This document shows, piece after piece, positions 1 to 5,093 of a DNA stretch of 5,093 nucleotides. This stretch comes from Lachnospiraceae bacterium (GTDB lineage Bacteria > Bacillota > Clostridia > Lachnospirales > Lachnospiraceae). How positions within the stretch are numbered: the first letter of the stretch is position 1; every line of letters starts with the position of its first letter. The notes below the pieces were generated by a model that did not search any database, was not told the origin of the DNA, and was given only the letters and a program-made list of their open reading frames with translations. The stretch is taken from assembly GCA_020860745.1 (NCBI GenBank), contig JAJBTR010000237.1, forward strand, positions 1 to 5,093, in the 5' to 3' direction. A program made the translations under genes and the position numbers.

Positions 1-97
1 GTTTTTATAATTTGTCGGGCAGTAAGGCCTGGCGCAGCACAGGGGTTTTGGAGAAATGTACAAAAATAATGTGAGAGATAAAAGAAGTTTGTGCACA

Positions 98-125
98 CTT
101 ACAGGGGAAACTTTGTTAATATAAT
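98..125 (+). promoter_or_regulatory. candidate sigma-A promoter upstream of a hairpin/terminator pair
   Basis: A perfect -10 box TATAAT lies at 120-125. A partial -35 box, CTTACA (98-103), matches TTGACA at four of six positions with a 16-base spacer. The predicted start is near 131-133, giving a transcript that meets the terminator at about 227, so it would make only a roughly 95-base RNA unless the terminator is read through. An 8-base palindrome, TGTGCACA (90-97), abuts the -35 box and could be an operator, but palindromes of this size are common by chance. The surroundings are AT-rich, which makes chance -10 matches likely. Another TATAAT at 6-11 could start a longer RNA, but its -35 lies outside the window. 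Confidence 0.4.
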
Positions 126-153
126 AACGTAAAAACCCCCAATACATTACATC

Positions 154-176
154 TTTTTGCTACCCCATAGCAAAAA
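154..176 (+). repeat. perfect 9-bp inverted repeat (hairpin) in the leader
   Basis: TTTTTGCTA (154-162) is exactly complementary to TAGCAAAAA (168-176) around the 5-base loop CCCCA. The 3' arm ends in A rather than T, so on the plus strand it is not a terminator. On the minus strand the same hairpin would be followed by a T-run, so it might stop leftward transcription. It sits 19 bases before the terminator stem and shares its loop octamer with it. Confidence 0.6.
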
Positions 177-190
177 TACCTTCTCTTTAG

Positions 191-227
191 AAAAGAACAG
201 CCTGGTACCCCATCGGCTGTTTTTTTC
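191..227 (+). terminator. intrinsic terminator in the trkA leader
   Basis: AACAGCC (196-202) pairs with GGCTGTT (215-221), followed by a T-run through 226. Inside the loop, TGG (203-205) can pair with CCA (210-212) to give a compact stem. An A-rich stretch before the stem (191-194) extends pairing into the T-run and makes it potentially bidirectional. It lies upstream of the 313-341 promoter, so it probably ends an upstream or short leader transcript and keeps it out of trkA. If transcripts from 120-125 are meant to reach trkA, it would act as an attenuator. TTCT at 181-184 can pair with AGAA at 194-197, which would compete weakly with the terminator base. Confidence 0.85.
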
Positions 228-312
228 GTTATGCAGCTATCTCATGTTTTTGGCAGATGCCTTTTCGTTTTTCCCGCTTTTGCGCGAAGTATCCTGCACG
301 ACACTTTATTTA

Positions 313-341
313 TTGCAATTTTTGCGGGAATCATATATAGT
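313..341 (+). promoter_or_regulatory. probable promoter of the trkA-trkH-kinase operon
   Basis: TTGCAA (313-318, four of six to the -35 consensus) and TATAGT (336-341, five of six to the -10 consensus) are spaced by the optimal 17 bases. Transcription would begin near 348, leaving a leader of about 75 bases before the trkA start at 424. It is the best-spaced promoter between the terminator at 191-227 and trkA. TATATA at 334-339 overlaps the -10, so the exact register is uncertain. Confidence 0.5.
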
Positions 342-412
342 ATATCCGAATAGAAATAGATTTCCGTAAGCGGTACTTTCCATGCGGGCAGGAAGCTTTG
401 TATTGACAGAAT

Positions 413-421
413 GGAGAGAGG
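413..421 (+). promoter_or_regulatory. ribosome binding site that decides the trkA start
   Basis: The purine-rich GGAGAGAGG ends two bases before the ATG at 424, with its GGAG core about seven bases upstream of it, which is good Shine-Dalgarno spacing. The upstream in-frame ATG at 382 is preceded by a pyrimidine-rich stretch with no such site, so 424 is the better start. Confidence 0.65.
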
Positions 422-423
422 CT

Positions 424-1821
424 ATGAGTATTTATAACAGGAAAAAACAGCGAAAGGCCAGAAGCCTTCACATTATTATTGTCGGCTGCGGCAAGGTGGG
501 AAATACGCTGGTGGAGCGGCTGATCCCGGATGAGCATGAGATTACTGTGATTGATCAGAACGCGGAGCGGATTCAGCAGATCACGGACCGTTTTGATATC
601 TCCGGCGTGGTAGGGAACGGCGCCAGATTTGCTGTGCAGAGTGAGGCCGGTGTGGATACGGCGGATATTCTGATTGCGGTTACGGATTCCGATGAACTGA
701 ATCTGCTTTGCTGTGTGGTGGCAAAACGGGCGGCGAAATGCGATGTGATCGCCCGGGTGCGCACACCGGAATATGTGCAGGAGGCGGACTACCTGAAGGA
801 AAAACTCGGCCTTGCGATGATCATCAATCCGGATCTGCAGACGGCGGGTGCGATTGCCCGGGTTTTATATATGCCGACAGCCTTGTCTGTGAACGTCTTT
901 GCCGGCGGGCAGGCGGATATGGTCCGCATCAAACTCCAGGAGGGTAATGCGCTGACCGGGAAAAAGATTATGGATCTCGGCAGCGACCGGCTCAGCGATG
1001 TACTGATTTGCGCGGTGGAGCGCGGCGGGGAGGTTGTGATTCCGGATGGCTCCTTTATTCTGCAGACAGGCGATGTGATTGTTTTTATCGCGCAGTTTCG
1101 AAAAGGAAGAAGCTTTTTAAATAATATCGGCTTTCAGACGCACCGTGTGCGGGACGCACTGTTGCTGGGCGGCGGACGCTGTGCTTACTATCTGGCAAAA
1201 TTCCTGCTGGAGGCGGGGATTGAGGTGACGATTATAGAGAGAGACCGGAATTGGTGCGAGGTGCTCAGCAACGAACTTCCGCAGGCGGTTGTGATCAACG
1301 GAGACGCTGCCAATGAGGAGCTGCTGGCGGAGGCAGGCATTGAGACTGTCCAGGCGGTGGTGGCGCTGACCGGGTTTGACGAAGGGAATGTATTTCTGAC
1401 GCTGCACGCCCGGGAGGTGTCTAACGCGAAGCTGGTTACGAAAGTAAGCCGCATTTCTTTCCAGCAGGTGATTGACCACCTGGATCTGGGCAGTGTGGTT
1501 TATCCTCAGTATATTACCTCGGAGGCCATTGTGGCTTATGTGCGGACGAAGACAGCGCAGATGCACGGTGATATAGAGACGCTGGTGCAGCTTTTTACGG
1601 ACCGCGTGGAGGCAATTGAGTTTCTGGTGCCGGAGGATTCCGGGGTGACAGGGGTACCGCTGTCGGAGCTGCGGCTGAAAGATCAGATGCTGATCACCTG
1701 TATCAACCGCAAGGGGAAAATCATTATTCCCCGCGGCCATGACATGATCTGCCCGGGCGATACGGTGATTCTGGTAACGACGCACAAGGGCATTGATTGT
1801 ATTGATGACGCGTTGTATTAG
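424..1821 (+). CDS. trkA: Trk potassium uptake system peripheral NAD-binding protein TrkA
   Basis: TrkA is the cytosolic ring-forming subunit that binds nucleotides and gates the TrkH potassium channel. The 465-residue product has the full-length duplicated layout: RCK-N1 (about 16-150), RCK-C1 (about 155-225), RCK-N2 (about 243-375) and RCK-C2 (about 385-457). The first Rossmann fold shows GCGKVG at 21-26, the acidic ribose-binding D44 and the strand-4 motif AVTDSDELN (85-93). The second shows GGGRCA at 249-254, E272, NGDA (292-295) and LTGFDEGN (315-322). Both C-domains carry the typical IPxGxxxxxGD turn (206-217 and 435-446). The ATG at 424 is preferred over 382 because of its ribosome binding site. 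Even so, a basic tail of about 15 residues (NRKKQRKARS) precedes the Rossmann fold, where most TrkA proteins begin almost directly with the first strand. trkH follows 11 bases downstream. Identity is very sure; the start is fairly sure. Confidence 0.95.
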   Translation: MSIYNRKKQRKARSLHIIIVGCGKVGNTLVERLIPDEHEITVIDQNAERIQQITDRFDISGVVGNGARFAVQSEAGVDTADILIAVTDSDELNLLCCVVAKRAAKCDVIARVRTPEYVQEADYLKEKLGLAMIINPDLQTAGAIARVLYMPTALSVNVFAGGQADMVRIKLQEGNALTGKKIMDLGSDRLSDVLICAVERGGEVVIPDGSFILQTGDVIVFIAQFRKGRSFLNNIGFQTHRVRDALLLGGGRCAYYLAKFLLEAGIEVTIIERDRNWCEVLSNELPQAVVINGDAANEELLAEAGIETVQAVVALTGFDEGNVFLTLHAREVSNAKLVTKVSRISFQQVIDHLDLGSVVYPQYITSEAIVAYVRTKTAQMHGDIETLVQLFTDRVEAIEFLVPEDSGVTGVPLSELRLKDQMLITCINRKGKIIIPRGHDMICPGDTVILVTTHKGIDCIDDALY

Positions 1822-1832
1822 GCGGTGGTATC

Positions 1833-3290
1833 ATGAATAAAGCGATGATTCGATATATCCTTGGCTGGATATTGACAATAGAAGGATTTTTTATGCTGTT
1901 GCCCTGGCTGGTGGGTCTGATTTACCGGGAGTCCTGTACCTGGATTTTTCTGATTGTCGGTTTCTGCAGCATGGGGGCGGGATTTCTGGTTGTCCGAAAA
2001 AAGCCGGAACGTACTGTTTTTTATATGAGAGAGGGCTGCGTCGCGACGGCGCTGAGTTGGATCCTGATCAGTCTGGTGGGGTGTCTTCCGTTCCGGATCA
2101 GCGGGGAGATTCCCTCTTTTACCGATGCATTTTTCGAGACAGTCTCCGGGTTTACTACGACGGGAGCGACGATTCTGGGCGACGTGGAGGCATTGTCCCA
2201 CTGTATGCTGTTCTGGAGAAGCCTGACGCACTGGATGGGCGGCATGGGCGTACTGGTGCTGCTGCTTGCGGTAATCCGGATGGGCGGCGGTTCCAACATG
2301 AATCTGATGCGGGCGGAGAGCACGGGACCCGCTGTCTCAAAGCTGGTTCCCAAAGTGATGCATTCCGCCAGAATTGTCTATATGATTTATATCGCGTTGA
2401 CGGGAGTCATGGTGATTTTTCTGCTGGCGGGGAGAATGCCGCTGTTCGATGCGCTGACGACGGCGCTTGGCACGGCCGGTACCGGCGGTTTCGGGATTAA
2501 GGCGGACAGTATGGCGAGCTATTCCCCGTATCTTCAGTGGGTGGTCACCGTATTTATGCTGGCGTTCGGCGTGAATTTCAATGCGTATTATCTGATTTTG
2601 TTTAAAAAATGGCGGCAGGCATTTCATATGGAGGAAGTGCGATACTATCTTCTGGTTGTCGTGGCTGCGAGCGCTATTATCACGGCGAATATCTATAACA
2701 CGGCGGTTTCCTTTGAGGAAAACCTGCGCACGGCCACGTTCCAGGTGACCTCAATCATCACAACCACCGGTTTTGCGACGACAGACTTTAATCTCTGGCC
2801 GGAGACATCCCGGTTTCTTCTGGTGCTGCTTATGTTTTTCGGTGCCTGCGCGGGAAGTACCGGCGGCGGATTGAAGATTTCCCGGATTCTCATTATGGTG
2901 AAAACGATCGGCCGGGAGTTTACGTCCTATCTTTTTCCAAAGAGCGTGAAAAAGATTAAAGTAGACGGAAAAACTGTGGAGGATGATGTGGTGCGCGGCG
3001 TGCATGTGTATCTGGCTGCGTTTGCCGTACTGTTTGTGATCTCCATGTTCTGTCTGTCATTTGAAAATATTGATCTGATTTCAAGTTTTACGGCAGTAGC
3101 AGCTACGATCAATAATATCGGTCCCGGCCTGAATCTGGTGGGTCCGGTGGAAAGTTTTGCTTTTTTCAGTAATTTCAGTAAATATGTGCTGATTTTTGAT
3201 ATGCTGGCCGGGAGGCTGGAACTGTTCCCGATGCTGATTCTGGTTTATCCTCTGACATGGAAGGGCGTGTTTAAGAAAGGGAAGAAGTAA
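1833..3290 (+). CDS. trkH: Trk potassium uptake system membrane subunit TrkH
   Basis: TrkH is the K+-translocating membrane subunit of the SKT (TrkH/KtrB) family, working with the TrkA ring. The 485 residues are the usual length. They contain four membrane-pore-membrane repeats with recognisable filter loops: TTTGAT (108-113), AGTGGFG (215-221), TTTGFAT (310-316) and the divergent fourth loop NNIGPG (427-432). The conserved glycines are G111, G218, G313 and G430. Other family signatures are LTHWMGGMG (131-139), the intramembrane loop GACAGSTGGGLKISR (337-351) and AGRLELFP (459-466) with the conserved Arg461. Two extra N-terminal helices (about 10-54) precede the core, as in typical TrkH. The start lies 11 bases after trkA with a weak site, GGCGGTGG, just before it; an in-frame ATG at 1845 is a less likely alternative. 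All filter glycines are present, so it should be functional. It is translationally linked to the kinase gene downstream. Confidence 0.96.
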   Translation: MNKAMIRYILGWILTIEGFFMLLPWLVGLIYRESCTWIFLIVGFCSMGAGFLVVRKKPERTVFYMREGCVATALSWILISLVGCLPFRISGEIPSFTDAFFETVSGFTTTGATILGDVEALSHCMLFWRSLTHWMGGMGVLVLLLAVIRMGGGSNMNLMRAESTGPAVSKLVPKVMHSARIVYMIYIALTGVMVIFLLAGRMPLFDALTTALGTAGTGGFGIKADSMASYSPYLQWVVTVFMLAFGVNFNAYYLILFKKWRQAFHMEEVRYYLLVVVAASAIITANIYNTAVSFEENLRTATFQVTSIITTTGFATTDFNLWPETSRFLLVLLMFFGACAGSTGGGLKISRILIMVKTIGREFTSYLFPKSVKKIKVDGKTVEDDVVRGVHVYLAAFAVLFVISMFCLSFENIDLISSFTAVAATINNIGPGLNLVGPVESFAFFSNFSKYVLIFDMLAGRLELFPMLILVYPLTWKGVFKKGKK

Positions 3291-4127
3291 ATGGAGTCTC
3301 ACAATAACCAGAAAAAAATAGCTGTGGTCAATGATTTTTCGGGGTTTGGACGGTGCTCCATCGCCGTGGCGCTGCCGATTATTTCTGTGATGAAAATTCA
3401 GTGCTGCCCGCTGCCGACGGCGATCTTTTCGAACCATACCGGATTTGACAGTTACTTTTTTGAAGACTATACTTCCAAGATGAAGCCGTATATGGAGGAG
3501 TGGCGGAAACTGGATCTGCAGTTCGACGGAATCTGCACCGGCTTTCTGGGTTCGGTGGAACAGATTGAACTGGTGGAAAAGTTTTTGCGTGATTTCACCG
3601 GAGAACATACGATTGTCCTGGTCGATCCGATGATGGGCGATTATGGGAAACCTTATGCCACTTATACGATGGAGATGTGCAGGGAAATGGAGCAGCTGGT
3701 GCGTTATGCGGATATCCTGACGCCGAATCTGACTGAGGCGTGCATCCTGACGGACACGCCCTACAAAGAAAAGTGGAGAGTGGCTGAGATCAGCGCCATG
3801 GCAGAAGCTCTGAGCGCGATGGGGCCGGAAAAGATTGTGATCACCGGTATCCCGCAGGGAGGATTTGTGGCGAATCTCTGTTATGAGAAGGGAAAAGAAC
3901 CGAAAGTGCGGCGCACCCACAGGGTTGGGACATCCCGCTCCGGCACGGGCGATATTTTTGCGGCGATTCTGGCCGCGGACGCGGTAAACGGAGTCTCTTT
4001 CGGAGATTCGGTAAAGCGTGCTTCCGGGTTTATCAAGAAAGCGATTATCAGCTCGATTGAGAGGGACATTCCGCTGACGGACGGCGTGTGCTTTGAAGAG
4101 CATCTGGCAAAGCTTGCGCCGAAGTGA
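3291..4127 (+). CDS. pdxK: pyridoxal/pyridoxamine kinase (PdxK/PdxY-type, ribokinase superfamily)
   Basis: The predicted role is ATP-dependent 5'-phosphorylation of pyridoxal, pyridoxine or pyridoxamine in cytosolic B6 salvage, giving PLP precursors. The 278 residues match the usual length. Visible motifs are the opening VNDFSGFGRCS (13-23), SNHTGF (47-52), CTGFLGS (82-88), the pyridoxal-kinase-type signature DPMMGDYGKPY (112-122), LTPNLTEA (143-150) and the anion hole SGTGD (217-221) with probable catalytic base Asp221. The DPxMGDxG block separates it from sugar kinases and from HMP kinase ThiD. The ATG immediately follows the trkH TAA with no spacer, and its ribosome site (AAAGGGAAG, 3276-3284) lies inside trkH, so reinitiation is likely. 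Many ribokinase-superfamily enzymes need K+, which may matter beside a K+ importer; that link is inference. Whether it corresponds to pdxK or pdxY, and which vitamer it prefers, cannot be told from sequence. Confidence 0.88.
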   Translation: MESHNNQKKIAVVNDFSGFGRCSIAVALPIISVMKIQCCPLPTAIFSNHTGFDSYFFEDYTSKMKPYMEEWRKLDLQFDGICTGFLGSVEQIELVEKFLRDFTGEHTIVLVDPMMGDYGKPYATYTMEMCREMEQLVRYADILTPNLTEACILTDTPYKEKWRVAEISAMAEALSAMGPEKIVITGIPQGGFVANLCYEKGKEPKVRRTHRVGTSRSGTGDIFAAILAADAVNGVSFGDSVKRASGFIKKAIISSIERDIPLTDGVCFEEHLAKLAPK

Positions 4128-4157
4128 GGGTGGAAAAACGGTAATTTGACTGGCAAC

Positions 4158-4265
4158 ATGATGAAGGCGGCAAAAGGGTATCGTACCTTAGATTGTTCCT
4201 TGTATCATAACATTTTGGGCAGGTATTGTTTGAAAATCCTGTATAAAAAGAAAGGCGGATTCTAA
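4158..4265 (+). CDS. doubtful 35-codon small ORF between the kinase and radical SAM genes
   Basis: An ATG at 4158 (or 4161) opens 35 codons ending at TAA two bases before the radical SAM start. The peptide would be strongly basic (six Lys, two Arg, one Asp), with four Tyr and two Cys, and no recognisable domain. Its final codons contain the downstream gene's ribosome site, the layout of a coupled leader peptide. Against it, no good ribosome site precedes 4158. The same frame is open right back to the kinase stop at 4125-4127, 45 codons in all, which is not rare by chance. It may simply be non-coding spacer. Confidence 0.15.
   Translation: MMKAAKGYRTLDCSLYHNILGRYCLKILYKKKGGF
4253..4258 (+). 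promoter_or_regulatory. ribosome binding site of the radical SAM gene
   Basis: AGGCGG sits nine bases before the ATG at 4268 and is the only strong purine-rich site near it, which fixes this start. The start also agrees with the protein family, whose cluster-binding cysteines lie close to the N-terminus. The 140-base gap shows no T-tailed hairpin, so read-through from the kinase gene is possible; no convincing separate promoter was found. Confidence 0.65.
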
Positions 4266-4267
4266 TT

Positions 4268-4870
4268 ATGGAAATTCTTTATAAAGTTCACAACGGTTTA
4301 TATGCAAATCTGACCAACAAATGTCCGTGCGCATGCACATTCTGCCTGCGCCAGACGACGGATCACGTAGGAGAGTCGGGACGTCTCTGGCTGGAGCGGG
4401 AGCCTTCTCTGGAGGAAGTGATCGCTGAATTTGACAAGTTCGATATGGATCAGTTTGAGGAGTTTGTATTCTGCGGATTCGGGGAGCCTACGGAGGCACT
4501 TCCGGTACTTCTGCCGGTGGCGGATTATGTAAAGAAGACGTTTGGCAAAAAGATCCGCATCAATACTAACGGTATGGGGAATCTGATCTGGCAGAGAGAT
4601 ATCACGCCGGAATTCGAGGGGCGGATTGATACGGTATCTATCAGCCTGAATACGCCCGACGCGAAACGCTACCAGGAACTGGTGAAGTCGAAATTCGGCG
4701 ACGGTTCTTTTGATGCCATGCTTGATTTTGCAAAGCGCTGCACGGAGCATGTCTCACAGGTAATTCTGTCCACTGTAGACACTACGATCACCCACGAGGA
4801 AGAGGCACGGTGCCGTCAGATCTGTGAGGAGATCGGAGTCACCTACCGGATCCGTCCGTGGGAAGGATAA
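4268..4870 (+). CDS. TatD-associated radical SAM protein (short type)
   Basis: This is a compact 200-residue radical SAM enzyme. The CxxxCxxC motif is C19, C23 and C26, set in LTNKCPCACTFCLR, and would hold the [4Fe-4S] cluster that cleaves S-adenosylmethionine. Further core elements are the GEP-type SAM-binding motif FCGFGEPTE (68-76), RINTNG (97-102) after the third strand and SISLN (124-128). Length and the LYxNLTNxCPxxCTFCxR opening match the family named for its association with TatD-type nucleases; no TatD gene is in this window. Further cysteines are C21, C69, C158 and the close pair C182/C186, but no classic auxiliary-cluster domain is visible. The protein seems complete, ending in IRPWEG. 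The substrate and product are unknown. It may be co-transcribed with the kinase gene and ends before the strong terminator at 4962-5004. Confidence 0.88.
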   Translation: MEILYKVHNGLYANLTNKCPCACTFCLRQTTDHVGESGRLWLEREPSLEEVIAEFDKFDMDQFEEFVFCGFGEPTEALPVLLPVADYVKKTFGKKIRINTNGMGNLIWQRDITPEFEGRIDTVSISLNTPDAKRYQELVKSKFGDGSFDAMLDFAKRCTEHVSQVILSTVDTTITHEEEARCRQICEEIGVTYRIRPWEG

Positions 4871-4914
4871 GTGAGTGATGATTCCGGGATGACCGGATTG
4901 TGGAGATATAAGTC

Positions 4915-4949
4915 TTGTAACTGTCCCGTATTGTCCTGAATAGTTACAA
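4915..4949. repeat. palindromic intergenic element
   Basis: TTGTAACT (4915-4922) and AGTTACAA (4942-4949) are perfect inverted arms. Pairing can extend two more positions (a G-T and a T-A pair) around a loop of about 15 bases. It lies between the radical SAM stop and the terminator and has no T-run of its own, so it is not a terminator. It looks like a dispersed short palindromic repeat of the REP type, or a processing or operator site. One copy in this window cannot distinguish these. Confidence 0.5.
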
Positions 4950-4961
4950 ATTCCCAAAAAT

Positions 4962-5004
4962 AACCTGCAGAATCAGAAGTGCTTCTGGTTTTGCAGGTTT
5001 TTTT
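4962..5004 (+). terminator. strong intrinsic terminator after the radical SAM gene
   Basis: AACCTGCA (4962-4969) pairs perfectly with TGCAGGTT (4992-4999). The stem continues inward through AATCAGAA (4971-4978) and TTCTGGTT (4983-4990), with two G-T pairs, to a 4-base loop GTGC: about 17 pairs in all. Seven T follow at 4998-5004. An A-run just before the stem (4955-4960) gives the minus strand a T-run too, so it may work in both directions. It closes the transcription unit. Confidence 0.92.
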
Positions 5005-5093
5005 GCCAAAAAATAAAATATTTATAAAATTAATTTGAGAAAAACAGCCAGGGTTGTTTCATGAAGAAATTTTAAACATAAGATAAATGCTGA
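5005..5093. other. AT-rich tail without a gene
   Basis: No ORF of note begins here; an ATG at 5061 stops after four codons. Weak promoter-like hexamers are present (TTGTTT 5054-5059 and TAAGAT 5079-5084, spaced 19 bases). They could serve a gene beyond the window, but I would not rely on them. Confidence 0.4.

Larger units (their letters stand above)
131..227 (+). ncRNA. candidate small RNA or attenuated leader with two C-rich loops
   Basis: The stretch between the TATAAT box at 120-125 and the T-run ending near 227 has no credible gene and consists of a C-run (136-140), a perfect 9-bp hairpin (154-176) and an intrinsic terminator hairpin (196-221). Both hairpins expose the same octamer TACCCCAT (161-168 and 206-213). 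Firmicute small RNAs often use C-rich unpaired loops to pair with G-rich ribosome binding sites, so a trans-acting RNA is one reading. A leader that controls the trk operon by termination is the other. I recognise no known riboswitch consensus here, including the c-di-AMP ydaO type that often precedes potassium transport genes. The boundaries are inferred from the promoter and terminator only. Confidence 0.3.

Noticed and set aside
1..74. 3' end of an upstream gene
   Set aside because: Two frames are open from the left edge (to stops at 67-69 and 72-74), but 22-23 codons are too few to judge, and a TATAAT at 6-11 argues for non-coding DNA.
1..227. Known RNA classes: 6S RNA, SRP RNA, RNase P RNA, tmRNA, ydaO c-di-AMP riboswitch
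   Set aside because: None of the diagnostic conserved blocks I know for these RNAs could be found, and the predicted pairings do not give their overall shapes.
157..369. 70-codon plus-strand ORF in the leader
   Set aside because: It starts at TTG inside a hairpin without a ribosome site and runs through the terminator and the operon promoter. Its composition looks like translated T-rich spacer.
403..438. Perfect -35 hexamer TTGACA (403-408) with TATAAC (433-438)
   Set aside because: The spacer is 24 bases, far too long. The -10 would lie inside trkA, beyond the ribosome site, and no better -10 sits at 17 bases.
1117..1785. 222-codon minus-strand ORF opposite trkA
   Set aside because: It is a His/Arg/Leu-rich low-information translation lying entirely inside a well-conserved gene; an antisense shadow.
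3081..4103. 340-codon minus-strand ORF, longer than the kinase gene it overlaps
   Set aside because: It is antisense to the 3' end of trkH and most of the kinase gene, rich in His, Arg and Gln, with no recognisable motif. The plus-strand products have clear family signatures.
4178..4188. Small hairpin GGTA-TCG-TACC in the gap before the radical SAM gene
   Set aside because: It has only four pairs with a three-base loop and no T-run, so it is not a terminator and is too small to support as regulatory.
1..5093. CRISPR arrays, tRNA or rRNA genes, insertion sequences, toxin-antitoxin or defence genes
   Set aside because: No regularly spaced repeats, tRNA cloverleaf, transposase motif or defence-type domain was seen on either strand.

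Overview
The window carries four complete plus-strand genes at roughly 50% GC in AT-rich intergenic DNA. Gene order, G-rich Shine-Dalgarno sites, tight spacing and protein style (a Trk potassium system, a pyridoxal-kinase-like enzyme with the VNDFSGFGRCS opening, and a TatD-associated radical SAM protein) suggest a low-to-mid GC Firmicute of class Clostridia, most likely a gut Lachnospiraceae-type organism. That placement is inferred from protein character, not from a marker gene.

Layout. Positions 1-423 hold no convincing gene but are rich in signals. There are two TATAAT boxes (6-11 and 120-125), a perfect 9-bp hairpin (154-176) and a strong intrinsic terminator (about 191-227). The two hairpins carry the same 8-base loop sequence. 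A second, well-spaced promoter (313-341) lies after the terminator and probably drives the operon. Then come trkA (424-1821), trkH (1833-3290) and a pyridoxal/pyridoxamine kinase gene (3291-4127), separated by 11 and 0 bases, which indicates one operon with translational coupling. A 140-base gap contains only a weak small ORF. It is followed by a TatD-associated radical SAM gene (4268-4870), an isolated palindromic repeat (4915-4949), a long hairpin terminator (4962-5004) and an AT-rich tail with no gene.

How the genes work together. TrkH is the membrane K+ channel-like subunit, and TrkA is its cytosolic nucleotide-binding gating ring. The kinase makes B6 phosphate cofactors and belongs to the ribokinase superfamily, many of whose members need K+ for activity, so its place directly behind trkH is suggestive but not proof of a link. 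The radical SAM protein has no known reaction.

The least explained part is the leader at 1-227. It could be a short C-rich-loop small RNA or an attenuator for the potassium operon. No obviously new multi-gene system is present.
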